A stretch of 64,000 nucleotides of DNA from contig NC_008011.1 in NCBI RefSeq assembly GCF_000055945.1, positions 801,501 to 865,500 of the forward strand, in the 5' to 3' direction. A model generated the notes under the pieces. It ran no database searches. It saw nothing but the letters and a program-made list of their open reading frames with translations, and was not told the origin of the DNA. This document shows, one piece after another, positions 1 to 10,185 of this stretch; position 1 is the stretch's first letter; every line of letters begins with the position of its first letter. Made by a program: the position numbers and the translations under genes. The DNA is from Lawsonia intracellularis PHE/MN1-00 (GTDB taxonomy: Bacteria > Desulfobacterota > Desulfovibrionia > Desulfovibrionales > Desulfovibrionaceae).

Positions 1-1
1 A

Positions 2-205
2 GAATACAAACGACTAACTAAAGAATTAAATAAAATTGATACTGAGCTTCAAAAAATAACAGAAAGGTTAAAAAATAAAAATTTTATACAAAATGCTCCT
101 AAAGAAATTGTTCAAAAAGAACAGGCTAGAAAAGATGAACTTTTATCTTCTCATCAAAAAATATATGTATTAATGAACCAATATCTTAATAATATTGATA
201 AATAA
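2..205 (+). CDS. valS: Valyl-tRNA synthetase, C-terminal end (partial)
   Basis: The first 67 codons in frame 2 run open to a TAA at 203-205. They encode a charged helical segment with the pattern LTKELNKIDTELQKI, then FIQNAPKEIVQKEQARK. This matches the C-terminal coiled-coil arm of bacterial ValRS, whose usual form is 'L..EL.K...E......KL.N..F...AP..VV..E'. In the family this arm contacts tRNA-Val. The catalytic core lies left of the window. The call rests on this short arm alone, so it is probable rather than certain. Confidence 0.75.
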   Translation, partial: EYKRLTKELNKIDTELQKITERLKNKNFIQNAPKEIVQKEQARKDELLSSHQKIYVLMNQYLNNIDK

Positions 206-1138
206 CTACATTAATAGTATGTATAAATAATTTTATTACTTTTATAATAAAAAAATAAAAATGAGTATAAATAATACAAAATAAATATATAAATAGTATA
301 ATAATAAAAATTTATGTATATACATTAGTATAATTAATTATAAATTTATATTATAAAAATTTTAAGTTTTACTAAATAACTAAAAAAATTTTTATGTATA
401 AAAATATGTTATATATTATTATATTTTTTATGTATTAAATCTAAATTATAAAATATATAGTACTAACTACTTAAAACTGTATAATTACCATAAAGATAGT
501 AATACTACTTTTATATTTTTTCTTTTTTTTTTTGAAAAATATTTAAAAAAATGCTTGAATAACAACTTGTTATAGACTAATCTTATATCTAGTTAGTTGA
601 GAATATTATATTGAATATATCTCTTTTAAAAATGGAAAAAAATTTTAAAGAGATATAATAATAAAATTAAGTAAAATTTCTAATAGTCATAATTATAGAA
701 ATACAAAAAAATTACATTAGAGTTATTTTTTAGTAAAAATATGACTGTGGAAGATAGAATAATAAATTTCTACAAAATAATAAATTCCTACAAATATTTT
801 TAATTCAATAACTATAATAAATATATAGTCATATATTGTTTTACTACTAATAAAATATTGAGAATGACAAAAGAAGTAATGTAGTATTTATAGCTAGGTT
901 TGTATACAAATTTAACCTTACTACTAATTATTACTATTAATAACTTTTAAGTTTAGCTTTATACTAGGACCTTTTATACATATTCTTTGAAAGAATTTAG
1001 TTATAAAAGTAAATTATAGGAAGTCATCAATGTAATAAATTTTAAATTTTTTAATTATGTAATTTAAGTTAGTTTTGGCATTAGTTAAATTTAGATGTAG
1101 TAATTTATTAATTTTAATATTTTTTACAGGAAGAGGTT
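206..1138. other. Gene-free AT-rich stretch upstream of the first autotransporter
   Basis: This stretch is extremely AT-rich and has no convincing reading frame on either strand. It holds a T11 run at 523-533 and an imperfect hairpin at 617-656 (arms ATATCTCTTTTAAAA and TTTTAAAGAGATAT, one bulged base) with no T-run after it. The last bases carry a good ribosome-binding site for the gene at 1139. No promoter can be picked out reliably because TATAAT-like words are everywhere. Confidence 0.5.
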
Positions 1139-3694
1139 ATGGCATACCTATCTATTTCAAAAAATCAATGTAAGTCTTTTTTAATAACTCTAGTAACTAT
1201 ATTTATAATGACATCAATACCACAACTAGCTGAGGCTGTTGAACACTTTGCTAATGGTGTCCCCACAGTAGTACAAGATGTTAATGTCCCAGCTGACTCA
1301 TACTTTGGTGGTGCTGACTCAGCTGTAGGTCCAAACCCAATAGCTTCTACTCACCTTACAATTTCTACAACTCAAGGGTTTGGACAAAATGCACTAGAAT
1401 TTGTTGTGGGTGGTAGCCTTGCAAATGGTAATGGAAATCCAGCCAACATAAATGGAGATATAGTCCTTATTGTTGAAAATACAAATACTCAGAATAGTAT
1501 TATTGGTGGTAGTATGGCAAATGCTGCCCCTGTAACTATTGGTGGCTCTATTTTTATGACTCTTAGAAATGTTACTGCAGTAGATCCAATTTTTGGTGGC
1601 TCTGTAGATGTACGCTTTTTCGCCCAACAGCAACCTAATGAGGATCAACTTGTAGGTGGAGATATTAATATAAATCTAGAGAATGTAACAACTCCAGAGT
1701 TTTATGGTCTAGGCTACGCAAATGGTGTAATACCTGTTAACGTCCTCAATAGAAATTTTTTGGTAGCTGTTCAGGGAAATATAACTACAAATATTTCTAA
1801 TTCTAACATTGCAACCGTTATGTTAGGTTCACACTATGATACAACTATGGCTGTAGGAGGTAATGGAACAATAAATGTTGATAATTCAACAATTGGTTAT
1901 CTTTCAGCTAGCAATAGTAGCGACTTTGTTAACCCTGACTTAACAAACACTGTTACTTTTAATATTGGTCCCAACAACAGAATAGCAAATATTTTTGCAA
2001 GCAATAATGGTGTTATCCCACATTTTATTGTAAATATGGATGGATCTGGAACAGAAATACAAGAGTTAACACTTGGTAATGTAATTCGAGGTGGCCTTGT
2101 ACTTACTTCAGAGCTAAATCTATCTCAAGGAACAATAAATAATTTAATCACTGGTAATGAATATTACGATAGATCAGGATTAAGAACTACTGTAAATGTT
2201 AGAGGAGGTACAATTGGCGTATTGACTTCAGGAGGTTCTGACTATTCAGAATTAAACTTCATTCCTGGAGAAATATCCACTATATTAGCAACAAATTCAA
2301 TAGGTAACCAAGATTTTGCATCTCTTTCTCAAGTTACAATACACCAAGGTGCTGAAACTCTTTGGGGAATGAGAGATGAAGTATTTGAACTTCAAACTAA
2401 CAATCTACAGTTAGGTGGTGAACTATTTATTCCTGCTGATGGAACTGGAGGAGTAGCCCTAATCACAAATCATATTATTGCAAATTCAGGTGTGATAACT
2501 CCGGTAAATATGTCTCCAGAAAGGATGACCCCTATCATTGGATTTTTAGAACCTACTGGTGAGGTAGCACAGTTAACAATATATGGACCACTTACAGTTA
2601 ACCTTAGCCATTCTCCAGAAATTCTTGGGAAAATTATTACACAACCTATCCCTATTGCAGTTACTAATAGTGATGTTTTTGGTACTTCTAAACTATTTGT
2701 GGAACATAACACAAAAGGACTAATTTGGAGTGATATCATTTTTAATCCTCAAGATAAAACATGGTATCTAACTAACTTTAGAGGTTCTGAAGACTTCTAC
2801 GGACTTTCAGCAGCACGGGAAGCATCTAATTGGTTAAGACAACAACATATCTGGAGCCTACAACGTCGCTCTAATAAATTATTAGATCATGGTGTAGATG
2901 GGTTATGGATGAATGTTCAAGGTGGTTATGAAAAGCTTGATGCAGCAATTGGTGATGCTAAGATGCCTTGGATTATGGCAAGCTTAGGATATGATTTTAT
3001 GCATAAGTTAAGTGATTTTTATAACTTAAAAGCACTTTATGGATTCGGATTTGGATTTGCTACAGGTAAAAATAAATGGAATACCATAAACTCAACTACT
3101 AATGATATCTACATGGGGCTGGTTGGTGCCTATGTTGGCCTTATGCATGAAGCCACAGGCCTTTATGGTACAGTATCCGGACAGTTTGCAACTAACCGTA
3201 CAAAAACAAAATGTACAGGCTTTGATGAAACCTATAACTGGAAAGAAAATGTACCAACAGAAGCTATTGAAATTGGTTGGAAATGGAGCATTGATGAGTT
3301 TAAAATAAACCCACGTGGACAAGTTATTTTTGAACAATTATCTAAACATCACTTTAGTCTCTCACAAGAAGGTGATACTGCTATCTTAGATAAAGAATTC
3401 TTAACTACAACCGTTATAGGTATCTCTGGAGAATATGATTTAGATTTAAGAAGTAAAATAATAAAGCTTCAAGCTAGTGTTGACTGGATTAAAGGCATCT
3501 CTGGTGACTTTGCAGCTAAATCCGAAGTTCTTAATATGAAGTTTAAAGATAAAAATGATACTAGTACATTTAGAGGAACACTGGGTGCTAGTGCACAACT
3601 TCTAGAAAACTTTGAAGTTCACCTTGATATTTTTGGTGATCTTGGCAATGATAAAGGTATTGGTGGACAGGTAGGAGCTACTTATAGATTCTAA
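1139..3694 (+). CDS. Autotransporter (type V secretion), LatA-like surface antigen
   Basis: An 851-residue surface protein. An N-terminal signal peptide (hydrophobic FLITLVTIFIMTSIPQL, probable cleavage after AEA near residue 33) leads to a passenger of about 530 residues rich in Gly, Asn, Thr and Val. GGS/GGN-type turns recur roughly every 25-45 residues, as in a parallel beta-helix. From about residue 570 the sequence changes to an autotransporter beta-barrel of alternating amphipathic strands and ends in GATYRF, with the terminal aromatic residue needed for outer-membrane insertion. The ATG follows AGGAAGAGG by a few bases. It resembles the Lawsonia autotransporter antigen LatA as I recall it. 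No protease or adhesin motif is visible in the passenger, so its host target is unknown. A strong terminator follows, so it is probably monocistronic. Confidence 0.88.
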   Translation: MAYLSISKNQCKSFLITLVTIFIMTSIPQLAEAVEHFANGVPTVVQDVNVPADSYFGGADSAVGPNPIASTHLTISTTQGFGQNALEFVVGGSLANGNGNPANINGDIVLIVENTNTQNSIIGGSMANAAPVTIGGSIFMTLRNVTAVDPIFGGSVDVRFFAQQQPNEDQLVGGDININLENVTTPEFYGLGYANGVIPVNVLNRNFLVAVQGNITTNISNSNIATVMLGSHYDTTMAVGGNGTINVDNSTIGYLSASNSSDFVNPDLTNTVTFNIGPNNRIANIFASNNGVIPHFIVNMDGSGTEIQELTLGNVIRGGLVLTSELNLSQGTINNLITGNEYYDRSGLRTTVNVRGGTIGVLTSGGSDYSELNFIPGEISTILATNSIGNQDFASLSQVTIHQGAETLWGMRDEVFELQTNNLQLGGELFIPADGTGGVALITNHIIANSGVITPVNMSPERMTPIIGFLEPTGEVAQLTIYGPLTVNLSHSPEILGKIITQPIPIAVTNSDVFGTSKLFVEHNTKGLIWSDIIFNPQDKTWYLTNFRGSEDFYGLSAAREASNWLRQQHIWSLQRRSNKLLDHGVDGLWMNVQGGYEKLDAAIGDAKMPWIMASLGYDFMHKLSDFYNLKALYGFGFGFATGKNKWNTINSTTNDIYMGLVGAYVGLMHEATGLYGTVSGQFATNRTKTKCTGFDETYNWKENVPTEAIEIGWKWSIDEFKINPRGQVIFEQLSKHHFSLSQEGDTAILDKEFLTTTVIGISGEYDLDLRSKIIKLQASVDWIKGISGDFAAKSEVLNMKFKDKNDTSTFRGTLGASAQLLENFEVHLDIFGDLGNDKGIGGQVGATYRF

Positions 3695-3705
3695 CTGTAA
3701 AAATT

Positions 3706-3756
3706 AGATATGATAAAGAGGCTTATGGAATTATTCACAAGCCTCTTTTATATCTA
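3706..3756 (+). terminator. Rho-independent terminator after the autotransporter
   Basis: The arms AAAGAGGCTT (3715-3724) and AAGCCTCTTT (3739-3748) form a perfect 10-bp stem with a 14-nt loop. It is extended outwards by AGATAT/ATATCT and followed by T-rich sequence. It begins about 12 nt after the stop codon. Confidence 0.9.
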
Positions 3757-4020
3757 TTCAAAAAACTATAAATTTAATTTTCTGATTCCATCACCAGTAA
3801 TCATAAAATTTTACAAAAAATAATTCATGTTTCAATAACTAATTTAAAATACTACAATCTTAAATAACTTTATCACATTATTATCTCTACGTTTTTTCTC
3901 TTACTCCTTGAAAAAACTTGCAAACTAAGCTAATAGACACTATTATATCTAAAGATTAGAAATAGTAGTTACCTACCTAACATATATCTAATCTATAACT
4001 ATAGGTTAGGGAGAGCTGAT

Positions 4021-4407
4021 ATGGATAATGAACTATTCCAAAATACATTTAAAAATATTGTATTACGATTAGATAATGGTACAGAGATGTCTTTTTTAGG
4101 TAGACAGTTTGCAGGTGGTGCTTGGTATGATGAAGAAACAAATATACTTACACGACAACATCTTTATGTTACAGATACAAATGAACATATTTATTCTATT
4201 GTATCAATTGATGGAGGTAAAAAAAGCACTAGGGCTTACCGTGTAAAACTTTGTGGAAATCAATGTATACTTAATAATGGTCGTACAGAAATGATACTTG
4301 AATTTGAAATGCTTATGGTTGCAGTAAGAGCTTTAACAGGAATTGATAAAGAAGATACACCATCTCTTAACATAATTGAAGAAACACTTCGTGCTGCAAA
4401 TGCATAA
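4021..4407 (+). CDS. Conserved-looking hypothetical protein, 128 aa
   Basis: I do not recognise the family. The protein is small and soluble, with no signal peptide or membrane segment. The N-terminal half looks beta-rich (NIVLRLDNGTEMSFLG, then a GGAWYDEETN segment and YSIVSIDGG) and the C-terminal 35 residues look helical (EMILEFEMLMVAVRALTG). The start is well supported: AGGGAGAG sits 5-12 nt upstream of the ATG, so the frame is probably translated. CCTAAC (3976-3981) can pair with GTTAGG (4005-4010) just before the ribosome site. It is flanked by about 325 nt and 160 nt without genes, so it looks monocistronic. No function is proposed. Confidence 0.75.
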   Translation: MDNELFQNTFKNIVLRLDNGTEMSFLGRQFAGGAWYDEETNILTRQHLYVTDTNEHIYSIVSIDGGKKSTRAYRVKLCGNQCILNNGRTEMILEFEMLMVAVRALTGIDKEDTPSLNIIEETLRAANA

Positions 4408-4567
4408 TCGTACTTATTAACTCCTATAGATATTTATCCTTCCATAAGAATATTACATAAATGAATACTATACCATAAAAGTTCTATTATCTATAATAAT
4501 ATTATTACCCCTTGAATCCCCATAAGTTGTTTATATTTTATTTTTTATCATTAAAAGGAGCTAGGTT

Positions 4568-7459
4568 GTGAATACACATTATACTCTTATTCGTGAAGTT
4601 AAAATTCCTGAAGTTTCAGGTATTGCTAAATATTGGCGACATAATGGTACCAATGCTGAAATCCTTTCTATCTCTAACAATGATGAGAATAAATGTTTTG
4701 GTGTTACATTTAGAACACCTCCTCATGATTCAACAGGAGTAGCTCATATTCTTGAACATTCTGTATTATGTGGTTCAAAAAAATATCCTATAAAAGAACC
4801 ATTTGTAGAACTACTTAAAGGTTCATTACAAACTTTTCTTAACGCATTCACATTCCCTGATAAAACTTGTTATCCTATTGCAAGTGCAAATTTGCAAGAC
4901 TTTTATAACCTCATAGATGTATATTTAGATGCTGTTTTTTTCCCCCTGATTACTAAATCAATTTTTCAACAAGAAGGATGGCATATAGAGATAGAAGATA
5001 CAAAAAAACCTCTTACATACAAAGGTGTTGTATTTAACGAGATGAAAGGTGTATATTCTTCACCTGATGCTATACTTATGGAAAAATCACAACAATCTCT
5101 TTTCCCCAATATGCTCTATAGCCTTGACTCAGGGGGAGATCCCAAAATTATACCTCAACTTACATATGAAAAATTTATAGAGTTTCATAGCTCTCACTAT
5201 CATCCATCAAATGCACGGTTCTTTTTCTGGGGAGACGACCCTGAAGAAGAGCGGCTTATGCGATTACTACCTATTCTGTCACAATTCACAGAAAAAAAAA
5301 TAGACAGCACTATCCCTCTACAATCCTACTTACAAAAAGAAAACGTATTAAAAGTCCCTTATGCTACTGGCGAACAATCTGAGAAAGGACATATTACTTT
5401 TAATTGGCTTTTATGTCCTACAACAGAAGCTGATGAAATTTTACTACTTGAGATACTTGAACATATCCTCCTAGGATTACCAGGTTCTCCATTACGTAAA
5501 GTGCTTATTGAATCTGGTCTTGGAGAAGATGTTACAGGTGTTGGATTTGAAAAAGATCTTCAACAAACCTATTTTTCTGTTGGATTACGCTCCATTAACC
5601 CAGAATCATCTCATAAAATAGAAAAATTGATTCTCCAAACACTAGAAGATCTCTCTAACAATATTCCTACGCCTATTATTGATGCTGCTATTAATAGCAT
5701 AGAATTTAGCTTAAGAGAAAATAATTCTGGGAAATTCCCACGTGGTTTAACTGCTATGTTGCGAAGTCTTAGGACATGGCTCTATGACGCTGATCCCTTA
5801 ATTCCATTACGGTGGGAAAAACCATTATCAGATATTAAACAACGTCATGCAAATGGAGAAAAAATTTTTGAGAAAGCTATCCGAAAATGGTTTATAGAAA
5901 ATAAACATAAATCAATAGTTACTCTAATCCCAGATTCAAAACTTGCAGAGCAACGTGAAAATGATGAACAAAAACAGTTAAAACAAATTAAGGATAGTCT
6001 ATCTGAACTTGAAGTAAACCAACTCATAAAAGATACTATTACTCTCCAAGAAAACCAACAATGTCCGGATACACCTGAAGCACTTGCAACTATCCCATCC
6101 CTTACATTAAAAGATTTACCACCTAAAAATGCTGTCATTCCCTGCATAGTTGAGAATGACAAACAAATTACTATTTTAAAACATCCAATTGATACCTCAG
6201 GGATTGTTTATGTTGAATGTCTCTTCTCTTTAGATGCTGTTCCTGATGACTTACTCTATCTTGTTCCTCTTTTTGGTCGCTGTTTAACGGAGTTAGGTAC
6301 ACACAAACATTCTTTTGTAGAACTTGGAGTACTATTAGCCTCAAAAACAGGTGGAATTGATATCTCTCCACTTATTACTACAACTAGGGGAACTCAACTA
6401 CCTGTAGCTAAACTATGTATAAGTGGAAAAGCTACAGAAGATCATATTACAGATCTTTTTTCTATACTTGAAGAAATACTTTTAGAAACACAATTTGATC
6501 TCAAAGATCGCTTTCTACAAATGGCATTAGAAGAACGCGCAAGAATCGAACAGGCCCTCATCCCTGCTGGACATAATGTTGTTATAACAAGACTACGCTC
6601 ACCCTATAGTATTGCTGGACAAATAAGTGAAAACATTGGTGGTGTCTCGTATTTAGAAGCATTACGTAATCTTACAGAACGCATTCATTCTGATTGGCAT
6701 TCAATACATACAGATCTCACCAAGTTACAACAAATTATTATTAATAAGCAGCATACCATCTTTAACATTACTGCTAGTGAAACTCTTTTATTAAAAACAT
6801 TACCACTTATTAATCAAATTGAATATAAGCTTCCATATGTAGAAAACAATCCTATACTACGCACTACCAAGAAACCTCTTATAGGAGAAATTCTTCAAGT
6901 ACCATCACAAGTCAATTATGTTGGAAAAGGTTGTAATATCTATGAGTTAGGGTATAAATGGAATGGTTCTGCACATGTTATTACACGCCATTTACGAATG
7001 GCTTGGCTTTGGGATCAAGTCCGTGTCCAAGGCGGAGCCTATGGTGTCTTCTGTACATTGGATCGAATGAATGGTTCTCTCACACAAGTATCATATAGAG
7101 ATCCTAATGTAGAAAGAACAATTAAAGCATTTGATCAGTCCGCCAATTATCTTAAAAATCTTCAGTTAACAGATAGAGAATTAACACGAGCTATTGTTGG
7201 TGCAATTGGAGACTTAGATAGTTATATGCTTCCTGATGCTAAGGGTATGGCTTCACTTACAAGGTATCTTACTGATGATCAAGATGAGATACGTCAACAT
7301 ATGCGTGAAGAAATTCTAAGTACAACAAAAAAACAATTTACAGAGTTTGCTGAAGTAATGGCAGAAGTAGCAAAAACTGGCTCTGTATGTATCCTTGGTG
7401 GCTCTGCAGCCACTGATATTGCACAACAAAATAATTGGGTTATTCATCAATTATTATAA
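4568..7459 (+). CDS. M16C zinc peptidase (presequence protease/falcilysin type)
   Basis: A 963-residue metallopeptidase. The inverted zinc motif HILEH is at residues 60-64, followed by SVLCGSKKYP, the signature of the PreP/M16C group. The distal zinc-ligand Glu fits VVFNEMKG near residue 160. Two M16 halves are joined by a linker with the M16C-associated domain, and the C-terminal half has the family's RVQGGAYGVF segment. Length agrees with the usual 950-1000 residues. Members degrade short unstructured peptides in a closed chamber; there is no signal peptide, so it is probably cytoplasmic. The GTG start is chosen because AAAAGGAG lies 7 nt upstream. Confidence 0.92.
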   Translation: MNTHYTLIREVKIPEVSGIAKYWRHNGTNAEILSISNNDENKCFGVTFRTPPHDSTGVAHILEHSVLCGSKKYPIKEPFVELLKGSLQTFLNAFTFPDKTCYPIASANLQDFYNLIDVYLDAVFFPLITKSIFQQEGWHIEIEDTKKPLTYKGVVFNEMKGVYSSPDAILMEKSQQSLFPNMLYSLDSGGDPKIIPQLTYEKFIEFHSSHYHPSNARFFFWGDDPEEERLMRLLPILSQFTEKKIDSTIPLQSYLQKENVLKVPYATGEQSEKGHITFNWLLCPTTEADEILLLEILEHILLGLPGSPLRKVLIESGLGEDVTGVGFEKDLQQTYFSVGLRSINPESSHKIEKLILQTLEDLSNNIPTPIIDAAINSIEFSLRENNSGKFPRGLTAMLRSLRTWLYDADPLIPLRWEKPLSDIKQRHANGEKIFEKAIRKWFIENKHKSIVTLIPDSKLAEQRENDEQKQLKQIKDSLSELEVNQLIKDTITLQENQQCPDTPEALATIPSLTLKDLPPKNAVIPCIVENDKQITILKHPIDTSGIVYVECLFSLDAVPDDLLYLVPLFGRCLTELGTHKHSFVELGVLLASKTGGIDISPLITTTRGTQLPVAKLCISGKATEDHITDLFSILEEILLETQFDLKDRFLQMALEERARIEQALIPAGHNVVITRLRSPYSIAGQISENIGGVSYLEALRNLTERIHSDWHSIHTDLTKLQQIIINKQHTIFNITASETLLLKTLPLINQIEYKLPYVENNPILRTTKKPLIGEILQVPSQVNYVGKGCNIYELGYKWNGSAHVITRHLRMAWLWDQVRVQGGAYGVFCTLDRMNGSLTQVSYRDPNVERTIKAFDQSANYLKNLQLTDRELTRAIVGAIGDLDSYMLPDAKGMASLTRYLTDDQDEIRQHMREEILSTTKKQFTEFAEVMAEVAKTGSVCILGGSAATDIAQQNNWVIHQLL

Positions 7460-7567
7460 AAAATAGGTATAACTTTGGTTAAAAAGTTAAAAATTTTATG
7501 TAAAAGGAAGAGGTATAGTAAAAAAAGTATTAATTTACACTGTAATTCCATATAAAAGGAGGACAAG

Positions 7568-9286
7568 ATGTCTAAGCGTGTGATTATCATTGGTGCTATT
7601 GCTGCTGGGCCCAAAGCTGCTAGTCGCTTGAGACGTCTTGAACCTACAACAGAAATACTTATGGTAGATAAAAATGAATATATTTCATTTGGTGCTTGTG
7701 GAATTCCATACTATATCTCTGGAGAAATAAATTCTATAGATTCACTACGTTCTACTGCCTATGGTGTATTAAGAACACCTGAATACTTCCAACAAAAAGG
7801 GATTACGACATACAATAGGACACAAGCAATATCCATTGATCGAAAACAACAAATTGTACTTTTAAAGCATCTTCTTACAAATAAAGAATACACAGTTTCG
7901 TATGATAAGTTAGTTCTTACAACAGGAAGCAAACCTAAGCTTCCAACCATTAAAGGACAACATCTAAAACATATTGTAACTATTAGTAATACTAGCCTTG
8001 ACTCTGCTCAACATATCCAAACATTATGTGCATCAAAAAAAATTAAACATGCTGTTATCATTGGTGGTGGTTTTATTGGATTAGAAATGGCAGTTTCCCT
8101 TGCAGGAAAATGGAAAATAAAGACCTCTATTATTGAGGTTAAGCCACAAGTTATGCCAGGCTATGTCTCACCTGACTTTGCTGATATGCTTTGTCATGAT
8201 CTTACAAAAAATAATGTAGAAATTTTTACCTCTGAGCAAGTATTACAATTCAAAGGTAAAAATGATTCCGTTAATTATCTTATTACAGATAAAAGAAAAA
8301 TTGAAACTGATCTTGTTATCTTTGCAACAGGTTTTTTACCTGAAACAACACTAGCCCAAGAAGCAGGACTTGCCCTTGATCCTAAGACAGGAGCTATACT
8401 TGTTAACCCATACATGCAAACCTCAGATCCAAATATTTATGCAGGAGGCGACTGTGTAGCTGTACCTAATCCTATTACTGGAGAACATAGTTGGTTCACT
8501 CTTGGCTCTTTAGCTAATCGACAAGGCCGTATTATTGGAACTAACCTTGCTGGAGGTAGTGATACATTTCCAGGTGCAGTAGGGAACTGGTGTATCAAAC
8601 TTTTTACTTTATCTGCTTGTGGTGCTGGACTCACACTTGAAAAAGCAAAATCCCTAGGATTTGATGCCATCTCAGCTAGTATTGAGCAAGCAGATAGATC
8701 ACAATCATACCCTGAACATAGTATAATCTCTTTAGAGCTTATCGTAGATTGTTCAAACCGTAGAGTTCTTGGCATTCAAGGTATATGTAGTGCTTCAGAT
8801 GTTGTTAAAGCACGCATTGATGCTATAACTATGCTATTACAATATGGTCATCCTACAATAGATGATATTTCTAATGCTGAAATGTCCTATGCTCCACCAT
8901 TTTCTTCAGCTATGGATCCTATTAATGTTGTTGCAAATGTAGCAGATAATATACTTTCTGGTCAGCTAGAATCTGTTACCTCAAAAACATTCACAACCAT
9001 GTGGAATGATAGAAAAAATAATACTATCTTCTTTGTAGACACAAGACCTACAACTGCCTCAAAAGAACTTAAAGAAAAATATCCTAATGAATGGCATACT
9101 ATTCCTTTTGAAGAAATTTCATCATATCTTTCAGAACTTCCTAAAACTCAGCCAATTGCATTAATTTGTAATACTGGCCTAAGAGCATATGAAACAATGT
9201 CATACTTGCGAGGGAAAGGCATAACAAACACAATAGATGTTCTTGGTGGGATGTATGCAATTAAAAAGCGAGGAGAAGAATTATAG
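7568..9286 (+). CDS. CoA-disulfide reductase/NAD(P)H oxidase with C-terminal rhodanese domain
   Basis: A 572-residue FAD-dependent pyridine-nucleotide-disulfide oxidoreductase. The first FAD motif is a near-canonical GAIAAGPKAA near residue 9, and SFGACGIPYYISG carries the single redox Cys44 typical of CoA-disulfide reductases. A second Rossmann motif GGGFIGLEMA binds NAD(P)H, and YAGGDC is the second FAD motif. The last ~110 residues are a rhodanese domain whose loop ICNTGLRAYE carries the sulfur-accepting Cys. Such fusions reduce CoA disulfide, persulfide or polysulfide, which fits a sulfate-reducer ancestry. AAAGGAGG precedes the ATG by 6 nt. Exact substrate cannot be read from sequence. 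Confidence 0.9.
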   Translation: MSKRVIIIGAIAAGPKAASRLRRLEPTTEILMVDKNEYISFGACGIPYYISGEINSIDSLRSTAYGVLRTPEYFQQKGITTYNRTQAISIDRKQQIVLLKHLLTNKEYTVSYDKLVLTTGSKPKLPTIKGQHLKHIVTISNTSLDSAQHIQTLCASKKIKHAVIIGGGFIGLEMAVSLAGKWKIKTSIIEVKPQVMPGYVSPDFADMLCHDLTKNNVEIFTSEQVLQFKGKNDSVNYLITDKRKIETDLVIFATGFLPETTLAQEAGLALDPKTGAILVNPYMQTSDPNIYAGGDCVAVPNPITGEHSWFTLGSLANRQGRIIGTNLAGGSDTFPGAVGNWCIKLFTLSACGAGLTLEKAKSLGFDAISASIEQADRSQSYPEHSIISLELIVDCSNRRVLGIQGICSASDVVKARIDAITMLLQYGHPTIDDISNAEMSYAPPFSSAMDPINVVANVADNILSGQLESVTSKTFTTMWNDRKNNTIFFVDTRPTTASKELKEKYPNEWHTIPFEEISSYLSELPKTQPIALICNTGLRAYETMSYLRGKGITNTIDVLGGMYAIKKRGEEL

Positions 9287-9326
9287 TCTCACCTCTTACC
9301 TACTCATCATACTAATAATTTCAATC

Positions 9327-10142
9327 TTATGTAAATATGGCCATTAATTCTGGAGCTGCTCTTCTATCTTTCCCATTACAACTTATAAAACGCTGTACGC
9401 TAAAACAATCTATCTTTGCCATAGAATACAGTTCTCTTGTCACTGGTGTATCATGATTACTTAATACAACAGGGATGCCTTGCTCCGAAGCTTTATAAGC
9501 AAGATTAGCCAAATCTTTTTGATCATCATAACTGAAAACTGTTCCAGAGTATGTAGTAAAATTTGATGTATTTGAAAGTGGTAAATATGGAGGATCGCAA
9601 TAAACAACATCTCCAGGATAAAGATTTTTAAAAGCATCCCTAAAATCACATACAGCAAAAGTAATAGATGTTTCTTTCATCTTCTTTAAAAAAGCTTCCA
9701 TTTCTTTTTTAGGAAAATAAGGGTTATTATATCTCCCAAATGGTACATTAAATAATCCCATGGAGTTATAACGAACTAACCCATTGAAAGAATGTCTATT
9801 AAGGTATAAAAATAAAACTGCTCTTTCAAATGGATGTATAGAATGATTAAAAATAGTTCTTAATGTATAATAAGTGTTAGCATTATTATACCGAGTAGTA
9901 AAAAAAGTTTGACATATTTTTATAAAAAATTCGCCTTCTTGTTGTAATACTTGAAATAGCCCTATTAAGTCAGGACTGCTATCATATATACAAAATTCTT
10001 TAAATGAAGCATTTAAAAATACAGCACCTGAACCAACAAAAGGTTCTATAAGACGCTCTCCTTGAGGAAGATGATATAATATACGATCAAGTAATCTAAA
10101 TTTCCCTCCTGGCCATTTGAGAAAAGGCTTCACTAACTGCAT
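9327..10142 (-). CDS. dam: DNA adenine methyltransferase (D12 class, Dam-like)
   Basis: The 271-residue product has FLKWPGGK at its N-terminus (SAM binding), the FVGSGAVFLN segment and the catalytic DPPY motif in VVYCDPPYLPLS. This order and length are typical of Dam-type N6-adenine methylases, whose usual target is GATC. The frame is open further upstream, but I start at 10142 because family members begin right before LVKPFLKWPGGK and the longer form would overlap the neighbouring peptidase gene. The ribosome site is weak (AAGAAAA). No restriction endonuclease lies beside it, so it looks like an orphan methylase serving regulation or repair. Confidence 0.9.
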   Translation of the reverse strand: MQLVKPFLKWPGGKFRLLDRILYHLPQGERLIEPFVGSGAVFLNASFKEFCIYDSSPDLIGLFQVLQQEGEFFIKICQTFFTTRYNNANTYYTLRTIFNHSIHPFERAVLFLYLNRHSFNGLVRYNSMGLFNVPFGRYNNPYFPKKEMEAFLKKMKETSITFAVCDFRDAFKNLYPGDVVYCDPPYLPLSNTSNFTTYSGTVFSYDDQKDLANLAYKASEQGIPVVLSNHDTPVTRELYSMAKIDCFSVQRFISCNGKDRRAAPELMAIFT

Positions 10143-10185
10143 ACAAATTTTCTTATAAAAAATTAATATAAAAACAGAGAGAGAC

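Noticed and set aside
3092-3337. Overlapping open frames inside the first autotransporter
   Set aside because: They are antisense or shifted shadows of the barrel-coding region, with no ribosome sites of their own.
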